DNA of 64,000 bases from Vibrio atypicus (GCF_009811315.1 NZ_BLID01000004.1:62001-126000), one strand, 5' to 3'; numbered from the stretch's first letter, positions 37,244 through 48,672 are shown. Numbers and translations: made by a program. Notes: a model not told the origin generated them from the letters alone.

Positions 37244-37996
37244 TTAGTTACCTCTCTGAGACTTAGCAGCAGCTAACTTCATCACCCATGGGCGGTGACT
37301 TTCGTTATTAATGATTTCATTGCGGAAGCGAACCATAGTCACCGCCCCAAAGAAGAAAGCAAAACCAAAAATATTTAGCAGCAACGGCCACAACATATCA
37401 CTAGAGATCGATGGCTTTTCGAACTTAGTGATCGTGGCACCTTGGTGAAGGGTGTTCCACCATTCAACAGAGAAATGAATAATTGGCAAGTTAGCAACAC
37501 CAACAATCGCCAGAATACCTGCGGCTTTGGATGCGGTCTTTTGATCATCAAAAGCGTGGTAAAGCGCAATTACACCCAAATAAAGGAATAGAAGAATGAG
37601 CTCTGCAGTCAGGCGAGCATCCCATACCCACCAAGCGCCCCACATAGGTTTACCCCATACGGCACCAGTAAGTAGAGCAATAAATGTGTAAACAGCACCG
37701 ATTGGAGCCATCGCTGAAGCAGCAAGATCGGATAATCTAATTTGCCAAACTAAGCCAATAAAAGCGGCAATGGCCATCGACATATACACACCCATTGACC
37801 AAATCGCAGAAGGTACATGGATGTAAATAATTCTAAAGCTATCGCCTTGCTGATAGTCCGACGGGGCAAACGCTAATCCCCATACCGTACCTACTGATAA
37901 ACACAGCAGTGCCAATATGGAAAACCAAGGTAGAAGCTTACCGCTGAGCTGATAAGCTGATTCGGGCTTGGCGTAAGGATGGAGCCATTTCCACAT
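37244..37996 (-). CDS. ccmC: Haem exporter/handling protein CcmC
   Basis: A 250-residue membrane protein with six helices that loads haem onto CcmE. The tryptophan-rich motif WGKPMWGAWWVWDARLT is near residue 110, flanked by conserved His residues (IYIHVPSAIWSMG and IHFSVEWWNTLHQG). A gap of 110 bases separates it from ccmB, the only sizeable spacing in the operon. Confidence 0.97.
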   Translation of the reverse strand: MWKWLHPYAKPESAYQLSGKLLPWFSILALLCLSVGTVWGLAFAPSDYQQGDSFRIIYIHVPSAIWSMGVYMSMAIAAFIGLVWQIRLSDLAASAMAPIGAVYTFIALLTGAVWGKPMWGAWWVWDARLTAELILLFLYLGVIALYHAFDDQKTASKAAGILAIVGVANLPIIHFSVEWWNTLHQGATITKFEKPSISSDMLWPLLLNIFGFAFFFGAVTMVRFRNEIINNESHRPWVMKLAAAKSQRGN

Positions 37997-38106
37997 GTTT
38001 AATTCTCGCTCTTACTTCAGTGTTGTCTTATGTTCTAACGTCACAGAGACAATTATTGGTTTTGTAATTTATATAATGGGAAAATTTCGTGCTTGATCGA
38101 GAACAA

Positions 38107-38775
38107 CTAATTGACGCTTACTCGCAATGCGGCACTAATTGCAAACGGTGTAAGGGTTAATGCTCCCATGAACATTGCACCCAAAATTGCCAATTGCCCG
38201 TTATACGCGATACCTAAAGATGCAGCATCAATCGCAGACGTGGCAAAAATTAAAATTGGTATGTAGAGCGGCAGTACAAGAAGGCTCAACAAAACGCCTC
38301 CTTTTTGTAACCCTACCGTCAGAGCTACACCAATTGCACCAATAAAACTCAATGTTGGCGTTCCGACAAGAAGAGTCAGCACAACAGCAAGCCAGGTGTT
38401 AAAGTCTAGCGACAGTAAAATCGCTAGCAATGGACTGATCAAAATGAGTGGCAAACCCGTCAATATCCAATGCGCAATCACCTTTGAGATCACGACAATC
38501 GGTAATGGGACAGGCATTAACATCATTTGTTCCAATGAACCATCTTGAAAGTCGTCACGGAACAACCTTTCCAGCGATAACAATGCAGAAAGGAGAGCTG
38601 CAACCCAAACTATCCCCGCCGCAATACGGGCTAGTAGGTTTGGCTCAGGGCCAATACTCAATGGAAATAAAGTGATGACAATGATGAAAAACCACAATGG
38701 GTTAAACACATCCGCTTGACGACGAAATGCAATCAACAGTTCACGACGAACGATACTATTCATAATGCCTATCAT
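38107..38775 (-). CDS. ccmB: Haem exporter ABC permease CcmB
   Basis: A 222-residue permease with six membrane segments that forms the CcmAB ABC complex used to release haem-loaded CcmE. The sequence closely follows E. coli CcmB (NPLWFFIIVITLFPLSIGPE, then ERLFRDDFQDGSLEQ). The start could also be the ATG four codons downstream (38763), which has its own TAGG-like site; the two cannot be separated by eye. It begins 2 bases after ccmA ends. Confidence 0.96.
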   Translation of the reverse strand: MIGIMNSIVRRELLIAFRRQADVFNPLWFFIIVITLFPLSIGPEPNLLARIAAGIVWVAALLSALLSLERLFRDDFQDGSLEQMMLMPVPLPIVVISKVIAHWILTGLPLILISPLLAILLSLDFNTWLAVVLTLLVGTPTLSFIGAIGVALTVGLQKGGVLLSLLVLPLYIPILIFATSAIDAASLGIAYNGQLAILGAMFMGALTLTPFAISAALRVSVN

Positions 38776-38777
38776 GA

Positions 38778-39398
38778 TTAATCACCCAGTTTAATTTTTC
38801 TAAGTTTCGGGTTATCCGTGAACATATCTTGGTGGGTGGTTAATACCACAATGCCACCTTGCTCCGCATGATTAAGAAAAAGTGATTCCAAAACCTTAAC
38901 CCCTTGCTTATCAATCGCAGTTAGAGGTTCATCCAGAATCCACAATTTGTGCTCGCTTAACCATAATCGAGCTAAAGCAACGCGGCGTTGTTGACCTGCG
39001 GACAGCTGCGCGACAGGAACATCTTCACGTCCGGCAAGACCTACTTTTAATAGTGCGTTGTAGATAGTTTCTTTATCGACGGGAGTCTTGGAGTGCACGT
39101 TCAGATAAAAACGTAGATTCTCATATGCAGTGAGCTCACGCTTTACGCCTGTAGAGTGACCAAGAAACAACAAATCTTCATGGTAAGCATCTCGGTTAGA
39201 TTCGATGTTTTCACCGTTCCAGAAAATCTCACCATTATCTCGGTCGCCCAAGCCAGTCACAATACGCAGCAATGTTGTTTTACCGGTACCATTGCGGCCT
39301 TCTATCTGGACTAACTCACCGGAATCTATAGTAAAAGACAGGGATTCAAAGAGAATTCTTTCATCTCGGATGGCAGTAAGCTGAGATACTTCTAACAT
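38778..39398 (-). CDS. ccmA: Haem exporter ATP-binding protein CcmA
   Basis: A 206-residue ABC ATPase, first gene of the ccm operon. Walker A is [11 protein letters not shown], the signature [16 protein letters not shown], Walker B LWILDEP and the switch His LTTHQD. It provides the energy for release of haem-bearing CcmE from CcmCDE. No gene lies in the 189 bases before it, so the operon promoter is expected there. Confidence 0.97.
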   Translation of the reverse strand: MLEVSQLTAIRDERILFESLSFTIDSGELVQIEGRNGTGKTTLLRIVTGLGDRDNGEIFWNGENIESNRDAYHEDLLFLGHSTGVKRELTAYENLRFYLNVHSKTPVDKETIYNALLKVGLAGREDVPVAQLSAGQQRRVALARLWLSEHKLWILDEPLTAIDKQGVKVLESLFLNHAEQGGIVVLTTHQDMFTDNPKLRKIKLGD

Positions 39399-39553
39399 GG
39401 GCGGTCACTACTAAAATTTTGAGAATGTATATTACCACAGCCAGTTAAACACAAAACAGCATTAGACCTATACGAATCACGAAACTACGTAAGAATCTGT
39501 TAACAATTATACATATAGTGACTTATATACCACTAAATGGTTACATGCAATCA

Positions 39554-39580
39554 TAAAAAAAGGTGCTAATCAGCACCTTG
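39554..39580 (-). terminator. Intrinsic terminator of the chemotaxis operon
   Basis: On the minus strand aggtgct pairs with agcacct around a gatt loop, followed by a T run, directly after the DUF2802 gene. Confidence 0.88.
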
Positions 39581-39587
39581 TTTATTT

Positions 39588-40082
39588 TTATCTTCTAACT
39601 GGACGTTTTTGTCGAACAGCTTTGTGTCTATCAGGACTGCTTTCCAAAGGAGGAACTTTTTCTTTGCCTGCTATTTTTTTCTGCAATGACATCATAAGTT
39701 CCGCTTCTGCTTTCGGCAATTCACACTCTTCAATCAGCTCATTAAGATCAGCACCTAGTTGTACCATCTTGCTTGCTCTTGAGTACATGCGCCCATCACT
39801 ATCTTCTTGTTCTAGTTCTGTAATGCGCTCGTTTAAGTGCTGAATAATATCATGTTGCTCACTTACCCTTTGCCCTAAGCCAACAACGACTGATCGAACC
39901 TCAAGCAGTTGCTTGCTTGATTTTTGTAGCTCTTTATCTAAATGTCGATTCTGCTGACGAAGTTGATCCGCGACTTTTCTTTGGCTAGCTTTTACTCGCA
40001 ATAACAGCAATAGCAAAAGCAGTACAACTAGAGCAACAGCCCCAGCGATTGCTGGAGCACTAGATAGAAAACCAACGTCCAT
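39588..40082 (-). CDS. DUF2802 membrane-anchored coiled-coil protein
   Basis: A 164-residue protein with an N-terminal membrane helix (IAGAVALVVLLLLLLLLRV), a coiled coil at about residues 35-95 and the DUF2802 segment ASKMVQLGADLNELIEECEL followed by a basic tail. The function is unknown. It is always seen at the end of the cheW cluster in vibrios and relatives, and starts within one base of the cheW stop. Its DUF2802 block resembles helix-turn-helix-like sequences, but membrane anchoring argues for a structural or polar role. Confidence 0.82.
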   Translation of the reverse strand: MDVGFLSSAPAIAGAVALVVLLLLLLLLRVKASQRKVADQLRQQNRHLDKELQKSSKQLLEVRSVVVGLGQRVSEQHDIIQHLNERITELEQEDSDGRMYSRASKMVQLGADLNELIEECELPKAEAELMMSLQKKIAGKEKVPPLESSPDRHKAVRQKRPVRR

Positions 40083-40576
40083 TATAGGTGAGCCATCTCA
40101 TCCCATTCTTCGTCTGTCAGTAGTTTGTTCAAGTCGACAAGGATAAGCAGTTTACCATCACGGTTGCTCACACCTTGGATGAACTTAGCACTTTCATCTG
40201 TACCAACGCTTGGCGTTGTATCGATTTCTGAAGAGCGCAAGTAAACGACTTCAGCAACACTATCCACCAAAATACCGATCACTTGGTGCTCTGACTCGAT
40301 CACGATAATACGTGTGTTGTCGGTGATTTCACCTTCAATCAAACCAAAACGAGAGCGAGTATCGATTACCGTAACCACATTACCACGTAGGTTGATAATA
40401 CCTAGTACGTAGTCTGGTGCACCCGGTACAGGAGCAATTTCCGTATAACGAAGAACTTCACGGACTTGCATTACGTTAATGCCGTAAGTCTCTTCCTCAA
40501 GCTGGAACGTCACCCACTGAAGCACTTCGTCATTAGACTGGTCCTTTCTTACTTCTACTTCATTAGTTTGAGACAT
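40082..40576 (-). CDS. cheW: Chemotaxis coupling protein CheW
   Basis: A 164-residue CheW adaptor that links CheA to chemoreceptors in the polar array. The CheW fold is visible (WVTFQLEEETYGINVMQVRE, PGAPDYVLGIINLRGNVVTV, IGILVDSVAEVV). It is slightly longer at the N-terminus than E. coli CheW. It is in the operon downstream of parP. Confidence 0.96.
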   Translation of the reverse strand: MSQTNEVEVRKDQSNDEVLQWVTFQLEEETYGINVMQVREVLRYTEIAPVPGAPDYVLGIINLRGNVVTVIDTRSRFGLIEGEITDNTRIIVIESEHQVIGILVDSVAEVVYLRSSEIDTTPSVGTDESAKFIQGVSNRDGKLLILVDLNKLLTDEEWDEMAHL

Positions 40577-40613
40577 ACCTAATCCTCTCTATGCCTAAAT
40601 TGGCACTCATGTT

Positions 40614-41727
<1,114 letters not shown>

Positions 41728-41735
<8 letters not shown>

Positions 41736-42504
41736 TGATAGCCAGCCTCTCTAAGTAAATCAACAGCTGCTTATAAGCAAAGACCCCTCGGCTTCCAGAT
41801 GCAAAGTGAGACACGGGAAGGTGTTTCAAACTCGCATCACGAAACTTTGTATCAATCGGAACAGCAGATGACCAAACCTGATCTGGATAATCTTTCTTCA
41901 GCTCTTGCAATGTTTGTAATGACGCTCGGGTGCGTTTGTCGTACATCGTCGGAACAATGGTCACTTTAAACGCTTGCCCACGTGATTTCTGCATAATCGC
42001 CAGCGTACGAACCATACGTTCCAACCCTTTCATCGCCAAAAACTCGGTTTGTACAGGAATTAGAATGCGATCGCTTGCTGCTAATGCATTGACCATCATG
42101 ACACCCAAAATAGGCGGGCAATCAATCAGCACATAATCATAGTGCTGTTTTAGCGTATTGAGAGCTCTTTTTAGAATAAGCCCCATTCCGCTTCGGTTAC
42201 CCATCACTCGATCAAGTGTCGCAAGAGACATATGTGCAGGAATAATATCGATTCCTTCAATGTCCGACTTCATGATCAACGGCTTAACACTATGCTCGTT
42301 AAACTCTTTCAATTGAAAAAGATCAAACAAGCTAACTGGAACGTTATCAGAATCGTAACCAAGGTAGGTTGTTAAAGATGCGTGAGGGTCCGTATCTACT
42401 AATAAGACGCGCTTCCCTTGCTTACTCAACAATCCTGCTAAGGTAATGGTAGTGGTCGTTTTACCGACCCCGCCTTTCTGATTTGCAATGCTCCATACAA
42501 TCAT
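41728..42504 (-). CDS. parC: ParA-like ATPase ParC
   Basis: A 258-residue ParA/MinD-type ATPase with the deviant Walker [14 protein letters not shown] at the N-terminus and the [12 protein letters not shown] block. In vibrios ParC (not topoisomerase IV ParC) brings chemotaxis arrays to the old pole, recruited by HubP, and supports their inheritance at division. The position between cheB and parP identifies it against general Soj/ParA proteins. Confidence 0.9.
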
Positions 42505-42513
42505 GAGTGACCT

Positions 42514-43635
42514 CTATGCTAGACCTACTTCGACTAACATACGCTCTGCGATGCGATCTAAGGGTAAGTCTTCCGATGAAATCCCTGCTTTCGCTACCGC
42601 TTGTGGCATACCATAAACAACGCAGCTCTCTTCATCTTGAGCCCATATCGTTGCGCCCGTACCTTTTAACATGCGAGCGCCTTCACGGCCATCAGCTCCC
42701 ATACCTGTGAGTACCATTGACAAAACTTGATCGGAGTAAATTTTCGCAGCGCTACCAAATGTCACATCAACGCAAGGCTTATAGTTCATACGCTCACCAC
42801 CATCAATAATGCGTAGTTTTGCAGAACCTGGTCGACCATCGATCATCATCTGTTTACCACCCGGTGCAAGATAAGCAACCCCAGGCTTTAAAGCATCGCC
42901 ATCTTCCGCTTCTTTCACCTGTATCTTGCAAAGTGAGTTCAAACGACTCGCAAAGGCCGCTGTAAACGTCGCTGGCATGTGCTGAATCAACACAATTGGG
43001 TGAGGATAGTTAACAGGTAACTTAGTTAAAATTTTCTGTAGCGCGACTGGACCACCAGTAGATGTACCAATCGCTGTTAATTGATACTTCTTACCTGATG
43101 CTTTAAAGCGAGTCGCGACTGTAGCTTTGACCGGTGCTGTGGCTCGTGGTTGTAGTGATGTTCTAGTCGTAGTTGCTGGCGCTGCGGTTGCCCTTGTTGG
43201 CGAACTTGGTGCCGCCACAGAACGACGCATCATCGCTCGACGAGAAGCAATCTGAATCACACGCTGCTGTAGCAAGGTTACGGCTTCATCACGATTGCGA
43301 GCGATATCTTCGAACTTCTTAGGCAAGAAGTCCAACGCACCCGCTTCTAACGCATCCAATGTTGCTTTCGCGCCATCATGAGTCAAAGAAGAAAACATCA
43401 AAATTGGAATTGGACATTTCGCCATGATTTCACGGACGGCTGTGATACCGTCCATCACTGGCATTTCAATATCCATTGTAATCACATCCGGCTTAATTTT
43501 TAGCGCTTTTTCAACCGCTTCTTTGCCGTTTGTCGCGACATCAATCACTTCTAGTTTTGCTTCAGAGTTAATGATTTCACTTACTCGTCGGCGGAAGAAA
43601 CTCGAATCGTCTACAACTAATACTTTAATCGCCAT
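42514..43635 (-). CDS. cheB: Chemotaxis protein-glutamate methylesterase CheB
   Basis: A 373-residue response regulator/methylesterase that removes methyl groups from chemoreceptors during adaptation. Residues 1-120 form the receiver domain ([11 protein letters not shown], phospho-Asp in [12 protein letters not shown], Lys in FLPKK). An Ala/Thr/Arg-rich linker follows (residues 135-180), then the esterase domain with [19 protein letters not shown] and the catalytic [12 protein letters not shown] block. It lies between cheA and parC. Confidence 0.96.
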   Translation of the reverse strand: MAIKVLVVDDSSFFRRRVSEIINSEAKLEVIDVATNGKEAVEKALKIKPDVITMDIEMPVMDGITAVREIMAKCPIPILMFSSLTHDGAKATLDALEAGALDFLPKKFEDIARNRDEAVTLLQQRVIQIASRRAMMRRSVAAPSSPTRATAAPATTTRTSLQPRATAPVKATVATRFKASGKKYQLTAIGTSTGGPVALQKILTKLPVNYPHPIVLIQHMPATFTAAFASRLNSLCKIQVKEAEDGDALKPGVAYLAPGGKQMMIDGRPGSAKLRIIDGGERMNYKPCVDVTFGSAAKIYSDQVLSMVLTGMGADGREGARMLKGTGATIWAQDEESCVVYGMPQAVAKAGISSEDLPLDRIAERMLVEVGLA

Positions 43636-43659
43636 ATCTTTCCTTTTATATTCCGCGAC

Positions 43660-45867
43660 TTAGATTCGAGAAGCAGCTGCGTACTGCTTAAGTAAATCTG
43701 GCACATCTAGGATAAGCGCTATATGACCATCACTAGTGATCGTCGCGCCTGCCATACCTGGAGTGCCTTGCAATAGATTATCAAGCGGCTTAATTACCAC
43801 TTCTTCTTGTCCGATTAGAGTATCAACCACAAAACCAACACGTTGACTACCAATCTGAACAATCACAACATGCCCATGACCTTTGCGTAGTTCAACTTGG
43901 CCGGCTTGCGGTGCTAGCCAATTTTGTAGATAGAATAGAGGAATGGATTTTTCACGAACGATTATCGTTAGCTGACCATCAACCACGTTAGTGCGGCTTA
44001 GATCTAAGTGGAAAATCTCGTTCACGCTAGCCAAAGGCAGTGCAAATGGGTGGCCTGCAACCCCAACCATCAAGGTTGGTAGAATCGCTAGGGTCAATGG
44101 CACCTTGATGGTGATCTTTGTCCCTTTGCCCATTTCAGAATCGATATCAATAGAACCATTTAGAGTGTTGATCGCTGTCTTAACAACGTCCATACCTACA
44201 CCACGGCCAGAGATATCCGAGATCTGCTCTTTACTTGAGAAGCCCGGCATAAAGATAAGGTTAAAACACTCTTTATTTGATAAACGAGAGGCAGCATCTT
44301 CGTCCATGATCCCACGTTTTACCGCAATTCCACGAAGTTTATCCGGGTCCATACCACCACCGTCATCAACGATAGCCAATTCGATATGGTCGCCCTCTTG
44401 AGCAGCAGATAGAATCACTTTACCTGTTCTAGGCTTGCCTGCTGCTGCACGAGCGTCAGGCATTTCTACACCATGGTCAACCGAGTTACGAACCAAGTGA
44501 ATCAATGGATCCGCTAGGGCTTCTACCAGGTTTTTATCAAGATCAGTATCTTCACCGCGCATTTCAAGCGTGATGTCTTTGTTTAGGCTACGCGCCAAAT
44601 CACGAACCACTCGAGGGAAGCGACCGAAAACTTTCTTGATCGGTTGCATTCGAGTCTTCATCACAGCGCCTTGTAGGTCTGCAGTAACAACATCAAGGTT
44701 AGAGACAGCTTTTGACATCTCTTCATCGTTGCTATTTAGACCTAAGCTCAATAGACGATTACGCACGAGTACAAGCTCACCCACCATATTCATAATGGTG
44801 TCTAGCGTTGAAGTATCAACGCGAACTGTTGCTTCAGCTTGTGGTTTCTTCGATTGAGTCGCAACTTCTTTCTTCGCCGCAGGTTTTGCTTCCGCTTTCA
44901 CTGCTGGCTTAGGTGCAGGAGCGGGTGCCGCTGCTGGCTTAGGCGTAGGAGCTGGCGCAGGTGCTGGAGTCGGCTCACTTTTCACTTCAACTGGTTTAGT
45001 TGCAGCTTCTAGCTCTTCAGGCGATGGACCTTTGCCTGAACCATGCAACTCATCCAGTAGCTTTTCAAATTCCGCGTCGGTCATTAAATCGCTATCGCCC
45101 GCTGCGGATGAAGCTGCAGGAGCGACTGGCTTAGATGGTGGCGGCGGAGGTGGAACCGATGCTGTCGCTGGCGCGTTACCGACACCATGCAGTTCATCTA
45201 ACAGTTTTTCAAACTCATCATCAGTGATGTCACCGCTCATATCGACTGCAGGTTGAGGCGCAGCTGCTGGCGCTGGCGCAGGTGATGAATCACTTGGTGC
45301 ACCACCTTTTCCGTGCAGTTCATCGAGTAGCTTTTCAAATTCATCTTGAGTAATTTCATCAATAGAATTCGCAGAGACTTCTGTTTCAGGCTCAGGCGCT
45401 GCGACAGGCTCTTCTACAACAGGTTCTGGGATCGGAGCAGGCTCTTCAACTGTAGCTACTGCTTCATCTTCTGATTCTGGTCGGCTTAGACGATGAAGTT
45501 CATCTAGCAAAGATTGTTCTGCAGGAGGCAGAGACTCTTCTCTATCTTGAACTGCTTGAAACTGTTCGTTAACCGTATCTAGCGCTTTCAGCATGGTGTC
45601 CATCAAACTGGCACTTACTGAACGCTGACCATTACGCAAAATATCGAACACGTTTTCTGCACCGTGACATGTGTCAACGAGTTCTCCTAACGAGAGGAAA
45701 CCCGCGCCACCTTTTACAGTGTGGAATCCACGGAAAATAGCATTTAAGAGATCTTTGTCGTCAGGATTGTTTTCTAGTTCTACCAACTGCTCGGAGAGAA
45801 GTTCCAGTATCTCCCCTGCTTCCACTAAAAAGTCCTGAAGAATATCTTCGTCTAAATCGTAGCTCAT
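43660..45867 (-). CDS. cheA: Chemotaxis sensor kinase CheA
   Basis: A 735-residue histidine kinase. P1 carries the phosphoacceptor His49 in FRGFHTVKGGAGF. Residues 105-345 form a long acidic and Pro/Ala-rich linker with no recognisable P2 CheY-binding domain. P3 dimerisation starts near 345. The P4 ATPase has the N box (LIHLVRNSVDHG) and G boxes (DDGGGMD; GRGVGMDVV). P5 is CheW-like. Three copies of EFEKLLDELHG (176-186, 218-228, 266-276) and one related LLDELH (120-125) stand in the linker. In vibrios a linker part of CheA is needed for polar localisation with ParP, so these repeats may be docking sites. Confidence 0.96.
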   Translation of the reverse strand: MSYDLDEDILQDFLVEAGEILELLSEQLVELENNPDDKDLLNAIFRGFHTVKGGAGFLSLGELVDTCHGAENVFDILRNGQRSVSASLMDTMLKALDTVNEQFQAVQDREESLPPAEQSLLDELHRLSRPESEDEAVATVEEPAPIPEPVVEEPVAAPEPETEVSANSIDEITQDEFEKLLDELHGKGGAPSDSSPAPAPAAAPQPAVDMSGDITDDEFEKLLDELHGVGNAPATASVPPPPPPSKPVAPAASSAAGDSDLMTDAEFEKLLDELHGSGKGPSPEELEAATKPVEVKSEPTPAPAPAPTPKPAAAPAPAPKPAVKAEAKPAAKKEVATQSKKPQAEATVRVDTSTLDTIMNMVGELVLVRNRLLSLGLNSNDEEMSKAVSNLDVVTADLQGAVMKTRMQPIKKVFGRFPRVVRDLARSLNKDITLEMRGEDTDLDKNLVEALADPLIHLVRNSVDHGVEMPDARAAAGKPRTGKVILSAAQEGDHIELAIVDDGGGMDPDKLRGIAVKRGIMDEDAASRLSNKECFNLIFMPGFSSKEQISDISGRGVGMDVVKTAINTLNGSIDIDSEMGKGTKITIKVPLTLAILPTLMVGVAGHPFALPLASVNEIFHLDLSRTNVVDGQLTIIVREKSIPLFYLQNWLAPQAGQVELRKGHGHVVIVQIGSQRVGFVVDTLIGQEEVVIKPLDNLLQGTPGMAGATITSDGHIALILDVPDLLKQYAAASRI

Positions 45868-45876
45868 ATGTTACCT

Positions 45877-46596
45877 CTAAAACCCAAGACTCGAGAGCAA
45901 ATCATCAACTTCGTCTTGTGATGAAACGGCATCATCCCTTTCATGAGGGTTAAGTATCGGACCTTCCGGGTCCGTAGATGCATCTTTTTTGTTATCAGCG
46001 CTTTCATCCAACTGGCTAGTACTAAATGCCGTAAGGATTTCGACTAACCTACCTTCAACTTCATTAACCAAGGTAATAACACGCGAAATGATTTGGCCGG
46101 TTAAATCTTGGAAGTCCTGAGCCATCAGAATCTCAGTCAACTGGCCTCGAAGTTCCGAACTGTCCCCTTCGACTTGACTCAATAAATCGTCAATGTGGTG
46201 ACACAATGCTTTGAACTCAGCAAGGTCTATTCGACCGTGCATCAACTCATTCCACTGAGGGCGAACCTTCAGCAGCCCTTCATGTAAGTTGTCAGCAATG
46301 GGCATACAGCGATCGACAGCATCCATCGTTTTGTTTGCTGCGACTTCTGTTTTATCAATGACGTATTGAAGGCGATCCCTGGCGTCTGGGATTTCGTCAT
46401 TGGCAATTTCGCTCATACGCTGGTCAATCGTAAACTGCTTAAGCGATTCGTGTAGATCACGAGTCAGCTCACCTATCTCTTGAAGCATAGGATTCGAAGC
46501 ACTGTCATAGATCTCTTTAAAAAGAGTATTTGCTTCTTGCTGTTGCTCGCTTTCAAGCAGCTCGACGAGTTGCTTTGCCTGTTCTAATGAAATCAT
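45877..46596 (-). CDS. cheZ: Chemotaxis phosphatase CheZ
   Basis: A 239-residue coiled-coil protein that dephosphorylates CheY-P. The long helical hairpin and the catalytic segment MAQDFQDLTGQIISRVI (with Asp and Gln) are visible near residue 160. The C-terminal CheY-binding tail ends QDEVDDLLSSLGF. I preferred the ATG at 46596 over a TTG two codons upstream. It lies between cheY and cheA. Confidence 0.95.
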   Translation of the reverse strand: MISLEQAKQLVELLESEQQQEANTLFKEIYDSASNPMLQEIGELTRDLHESLKQFTIDQRMSEIANDEIPDARDRLQYVIDKTEVAANKTMDAVDRCMPIADNLHEGLLKVRPQWNELMHGRIDLAEFKALCHHIDDLLSQVEGDSSELRGQLTEILMAQDFQDLTGQIISRVITLVNEVEGRLVEILTAFSTSQLDESADNKKDASTDPEGPILNPHERDDAVSSQDEVDDLLSSLGF

Positions 46597-46632
46597 TCTC
46601 AATGGCCTTTAACACCCAAAGTCTTACCTTGA

Positions 46633-47013
46633 CTATAGACGCTCAAAAATCTTATCTAATTTTTCTTTTAGTGTTGCAGCAGTAAACGGTTTAACGATGT
46701 AACCATTCACACCTGCTTGTGCTGCTTCGATGATTTGCTCACGTTTTGCTTCTGCTGTGATCATCAATACTGGTAGGTGCTTGAGCTCGTCGTCTGCACG
46801 AATGTGCTTAAGAAGATCGATCCCCTGCATTCCTGGCATGTTCCAGTCAGTAACTACAAACTCGAACTCACCTTTTTTGAGCATTGGTAAGGCTGTTAGA
46901 CCATCATCTGCTTCTTGAGTGTTATTAAAACCCAAGTCGCGAAGTAGGTTCTTAACGATACGGCGCATTGTTGAGAAGTCGTCAACAATAAGGATTTTCA
47001 TGTTTTTATTCAA
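46633..47013 (-). CDS. cheY: Chemotaxis response regulator CheY
   Basis: A 126-residue single-domain response regulator whose phosphorylated form changes flagellar rotation. It has the acidic pocket [12 protein letters not shown], the phospho-Asp in [12 protein letters not shown], the Thr in MITAEAKRE and the Lys in [11 protein letters not shown]. Starts: GGAGG lies 5 bases before TTG at 47013, which I chose. The GTG at 47025, used in some annotations (giving MEAILNKNM), has no ribosome binding site of its own. It overlaps no gene and follows fliA closely. Confidence 0.95.
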   Translation of the reverse strand: MNKNMKILIVDDFSTMRRIVKNLLRDLGFNNTQEADDGLTALPMLKKGEFEFVVTDWNMPGMQGIDLLKHIRADDELKHLPVLMITAEAKREQIIEAAQAGVNGYIVKPFTAATLKEKLDKIFERL

Positions 47014-47044
47014 AATTGCCTCCACTGAGTTCGATATCAGTGTT

Positions 47045-47779
47045 TTACTCATTATTTGTCCATGCACTTAACTTTGTGCGTAGACGCTGCATTGATTGAC
47101 TTAATATTTGGCTGACACGTGATTCGCTTACACCAATCACATCGCCTATTTCTTTCAAGTTTAACTCTTCATCGTAATAAAGCGAAAGTACTAGAGCCTC
47201 TCGCTCTGGCAAAGTTTTGATCGAATCGATCAATGCTTTGCGAAAATACTCATCTGCCACCCCTTTAAACGGGGTATTTGAGTCATCGTCGTCTTCTGGA
47301 GAAATTACATCTTCCGAGACACCCAAATCTTCAATCCCAACCAGGCGAGAGCAGTTTATATCCGTTAGTGCCGAATGATACTGCGATAAACTTAACCCTA
47401 AATGCTGAGCAATCTCGGCATCAGTAGGATCTCGATTCAACGTACCTTCAAGTTCTGCAATCGCTTGATTTATCTCACGACTATGTTTGTGTACAGAGCG
47501 AGGTACCCAATCACCACGTCTAATATCATCAAGCATAGCACCACGAATGCGAATACCAGCATATGTTTCGAAACTCGCGCCCTTACTACCATCGTAATTC
47601 TTTTGAGCTTCGAGCAAACCGATCATGCCTGCCTGAATAAGATCTTCAACCTGAACACTCGGAGGTAACCGCCCCAATAAGTGATGAGCAATACGCTTCA
47701 CAAGCACCGAATATTTTTCTAAAAATGCTCGCTGACTATTTTGATTTGCGTACTGGTCATAGGTCAGGGCCTTATTCAC
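47045..47779 (-). CDS. fliA: Flagellar sigma factor FliA (sigma-28)
   Basis: A 244-residue sigma factor that transcribes late flagellar and chemotaxis genes. Region 2 ([20 protein letters not shown], then [14 protein letters not shown] and [11 protein letters not shown]) and region 4 ([20 protein letters not shown], then VSESRVSQI) are clear. The start is GTG at 47779, giving MNKALTYDQ, with GAGGA upstream; it overlaps flhG by 8 bases. The acidic spacer DEDDDDSN-like segment near residue 165 is normal for vibrios. Confidence 0.96.
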   Translation of the reverse strand: MNKALTYDQYANQNSQRAFLEKYSVLVKRIAHHLLGRLPPSVQVEDLIQAGMIGLLEAQKNYDGSKGASFETYAGIRIRGAMLDDIRRGDWVPRSVHKHSREINQAIAELEGTLNRDPTDAEIAQHLGLSLSQYHSALTDINCSRLVGIEDLGVSEDVISPEDDDDSNTPFKGVADEYFRKALIDSIKTLPEREALVLSLYYDEELNLKEIGDVIGVSESRVSQILSQSMQRLRTKLSAWTNNE

Positions 47780-48659
47780 CAAATGGTTCCTCTAGCATTT
47801 CGTTCCTATTCAATAAGCGTTCTACAAAAAACTCTAAGTGTCCACTCGGCGTTTTAGGAATTGGCCAAGTCAGTGCTTTATTTGCCAACGAACCAATTGC
47901 TAATGCAGCTGGAGAGCGCGGAAAAGCATCAACAACAATCTTTTGTTTCTTAACAGCTTGTCGAACTTTATCATCTAATGGAATACATGCTACGAGCTCA
48001 AGGCTAACATTCAAGAATCGCTCTGTGACCAAGGTCAACTTTGCGAACAATTCTCTGCCTTCACGGTAGCTTCTGACCATATTTGCAACGATTTTGAAGC
48101 GCTGGACGTGATGCTCTTTGCTCAACAACTTAATTAAAGCATATGCATCAGTGATTGACGTAGGTTCGTCACAAACCACAATTACAACGTCTTGTGCGGC
48201 ACGTGAAAAACTAACGACCATATCAGATATACCGGCGGCCGTATCAATTAATAATACGTCCATTTCATCTTCAAGGCTACCAAAAGCTCTTATCAGGCCA
48301 ATGTGCTGTGCATGACTGAGTTCAGTCATCGACTGAGTACCCGATGTCGCAGGAATGATGTTGATACCATGCGGACCTTGTACAATCGCATCCTTCAACT
48401 CACATTCACCAGCAAGAACATGGCCCAAGTTACGCTTAGGTCTAATACCCAACATAACGTCGACATTAGCAAGGCCGAGGTCAGCATCAAGTACCATGAC
48501 TTTCTTACCTTGGCGCGCCATACAAATTGCCATACCTAACGTAACATTAGACTTACCGACGCCACCTTTACCACCTGTGACAGATATGACCTTTGTTAAA
48601 GAAGGTTGTGTTAAGCGGCGTAATCCGCTTGCTTGGTCTTGTATCATATTATTTGTCAT
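47772..48659 (-). CDS. flhG: Flagellar number regulator FlhG (FleN)
   Basis: A 295-residue MinD-type ATPase that limits the number of polar flagella and stimulates FlhF GTPase. The deviant Walker A is TGGKGGVGKSNV, followed by MVLDADLGLANVDVMLG and LIDTAAGISD. The N-terminal MTNNMIQDQASGLRRL carries the DQAxGLR motif that activates FlhF. I chose the ATG at 48659, with GGA 5 bases before it, over a longer frame that would start inside flhF. Confidence 0.96.
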   Translation of the reverse strand: MTNNMIQDQASGLRRLTQPSLTKVISVTGGKGGVGKSNVTLGMAICMARQGKKVMVLDADLGLANVDVMLGIRPKRNLGHVLAGECELKDAIVQGPHGINIIPATSGTQSMTELSHAQHIGLIRAFGSLEDEMDVLLIDTAAGISDMVVSFSRAAQDVVIVVCDEPTSITDAYALIKLLSKEHHVQRFKIVANMVRSYREGRELFAKLTLVTERFLNVSLELVACIPLDDKVRQAVKKQKIVVDAFPRSPAALAIGSLANKALTWPIPKTPSGHLEFFVERLLNRNEMLEEPFGE

Positions 48660-48672
48660 AATCGTCCGCCGC

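Noticed and set aside
43991..44401. Plus-strand open frame of 136 codons inside cheA
   Set aside because: It is antisense to well-conserved CheA kinase sequence, its composition is Ser/Arg/Pro-rich noise, and it has no ribosome binding site.
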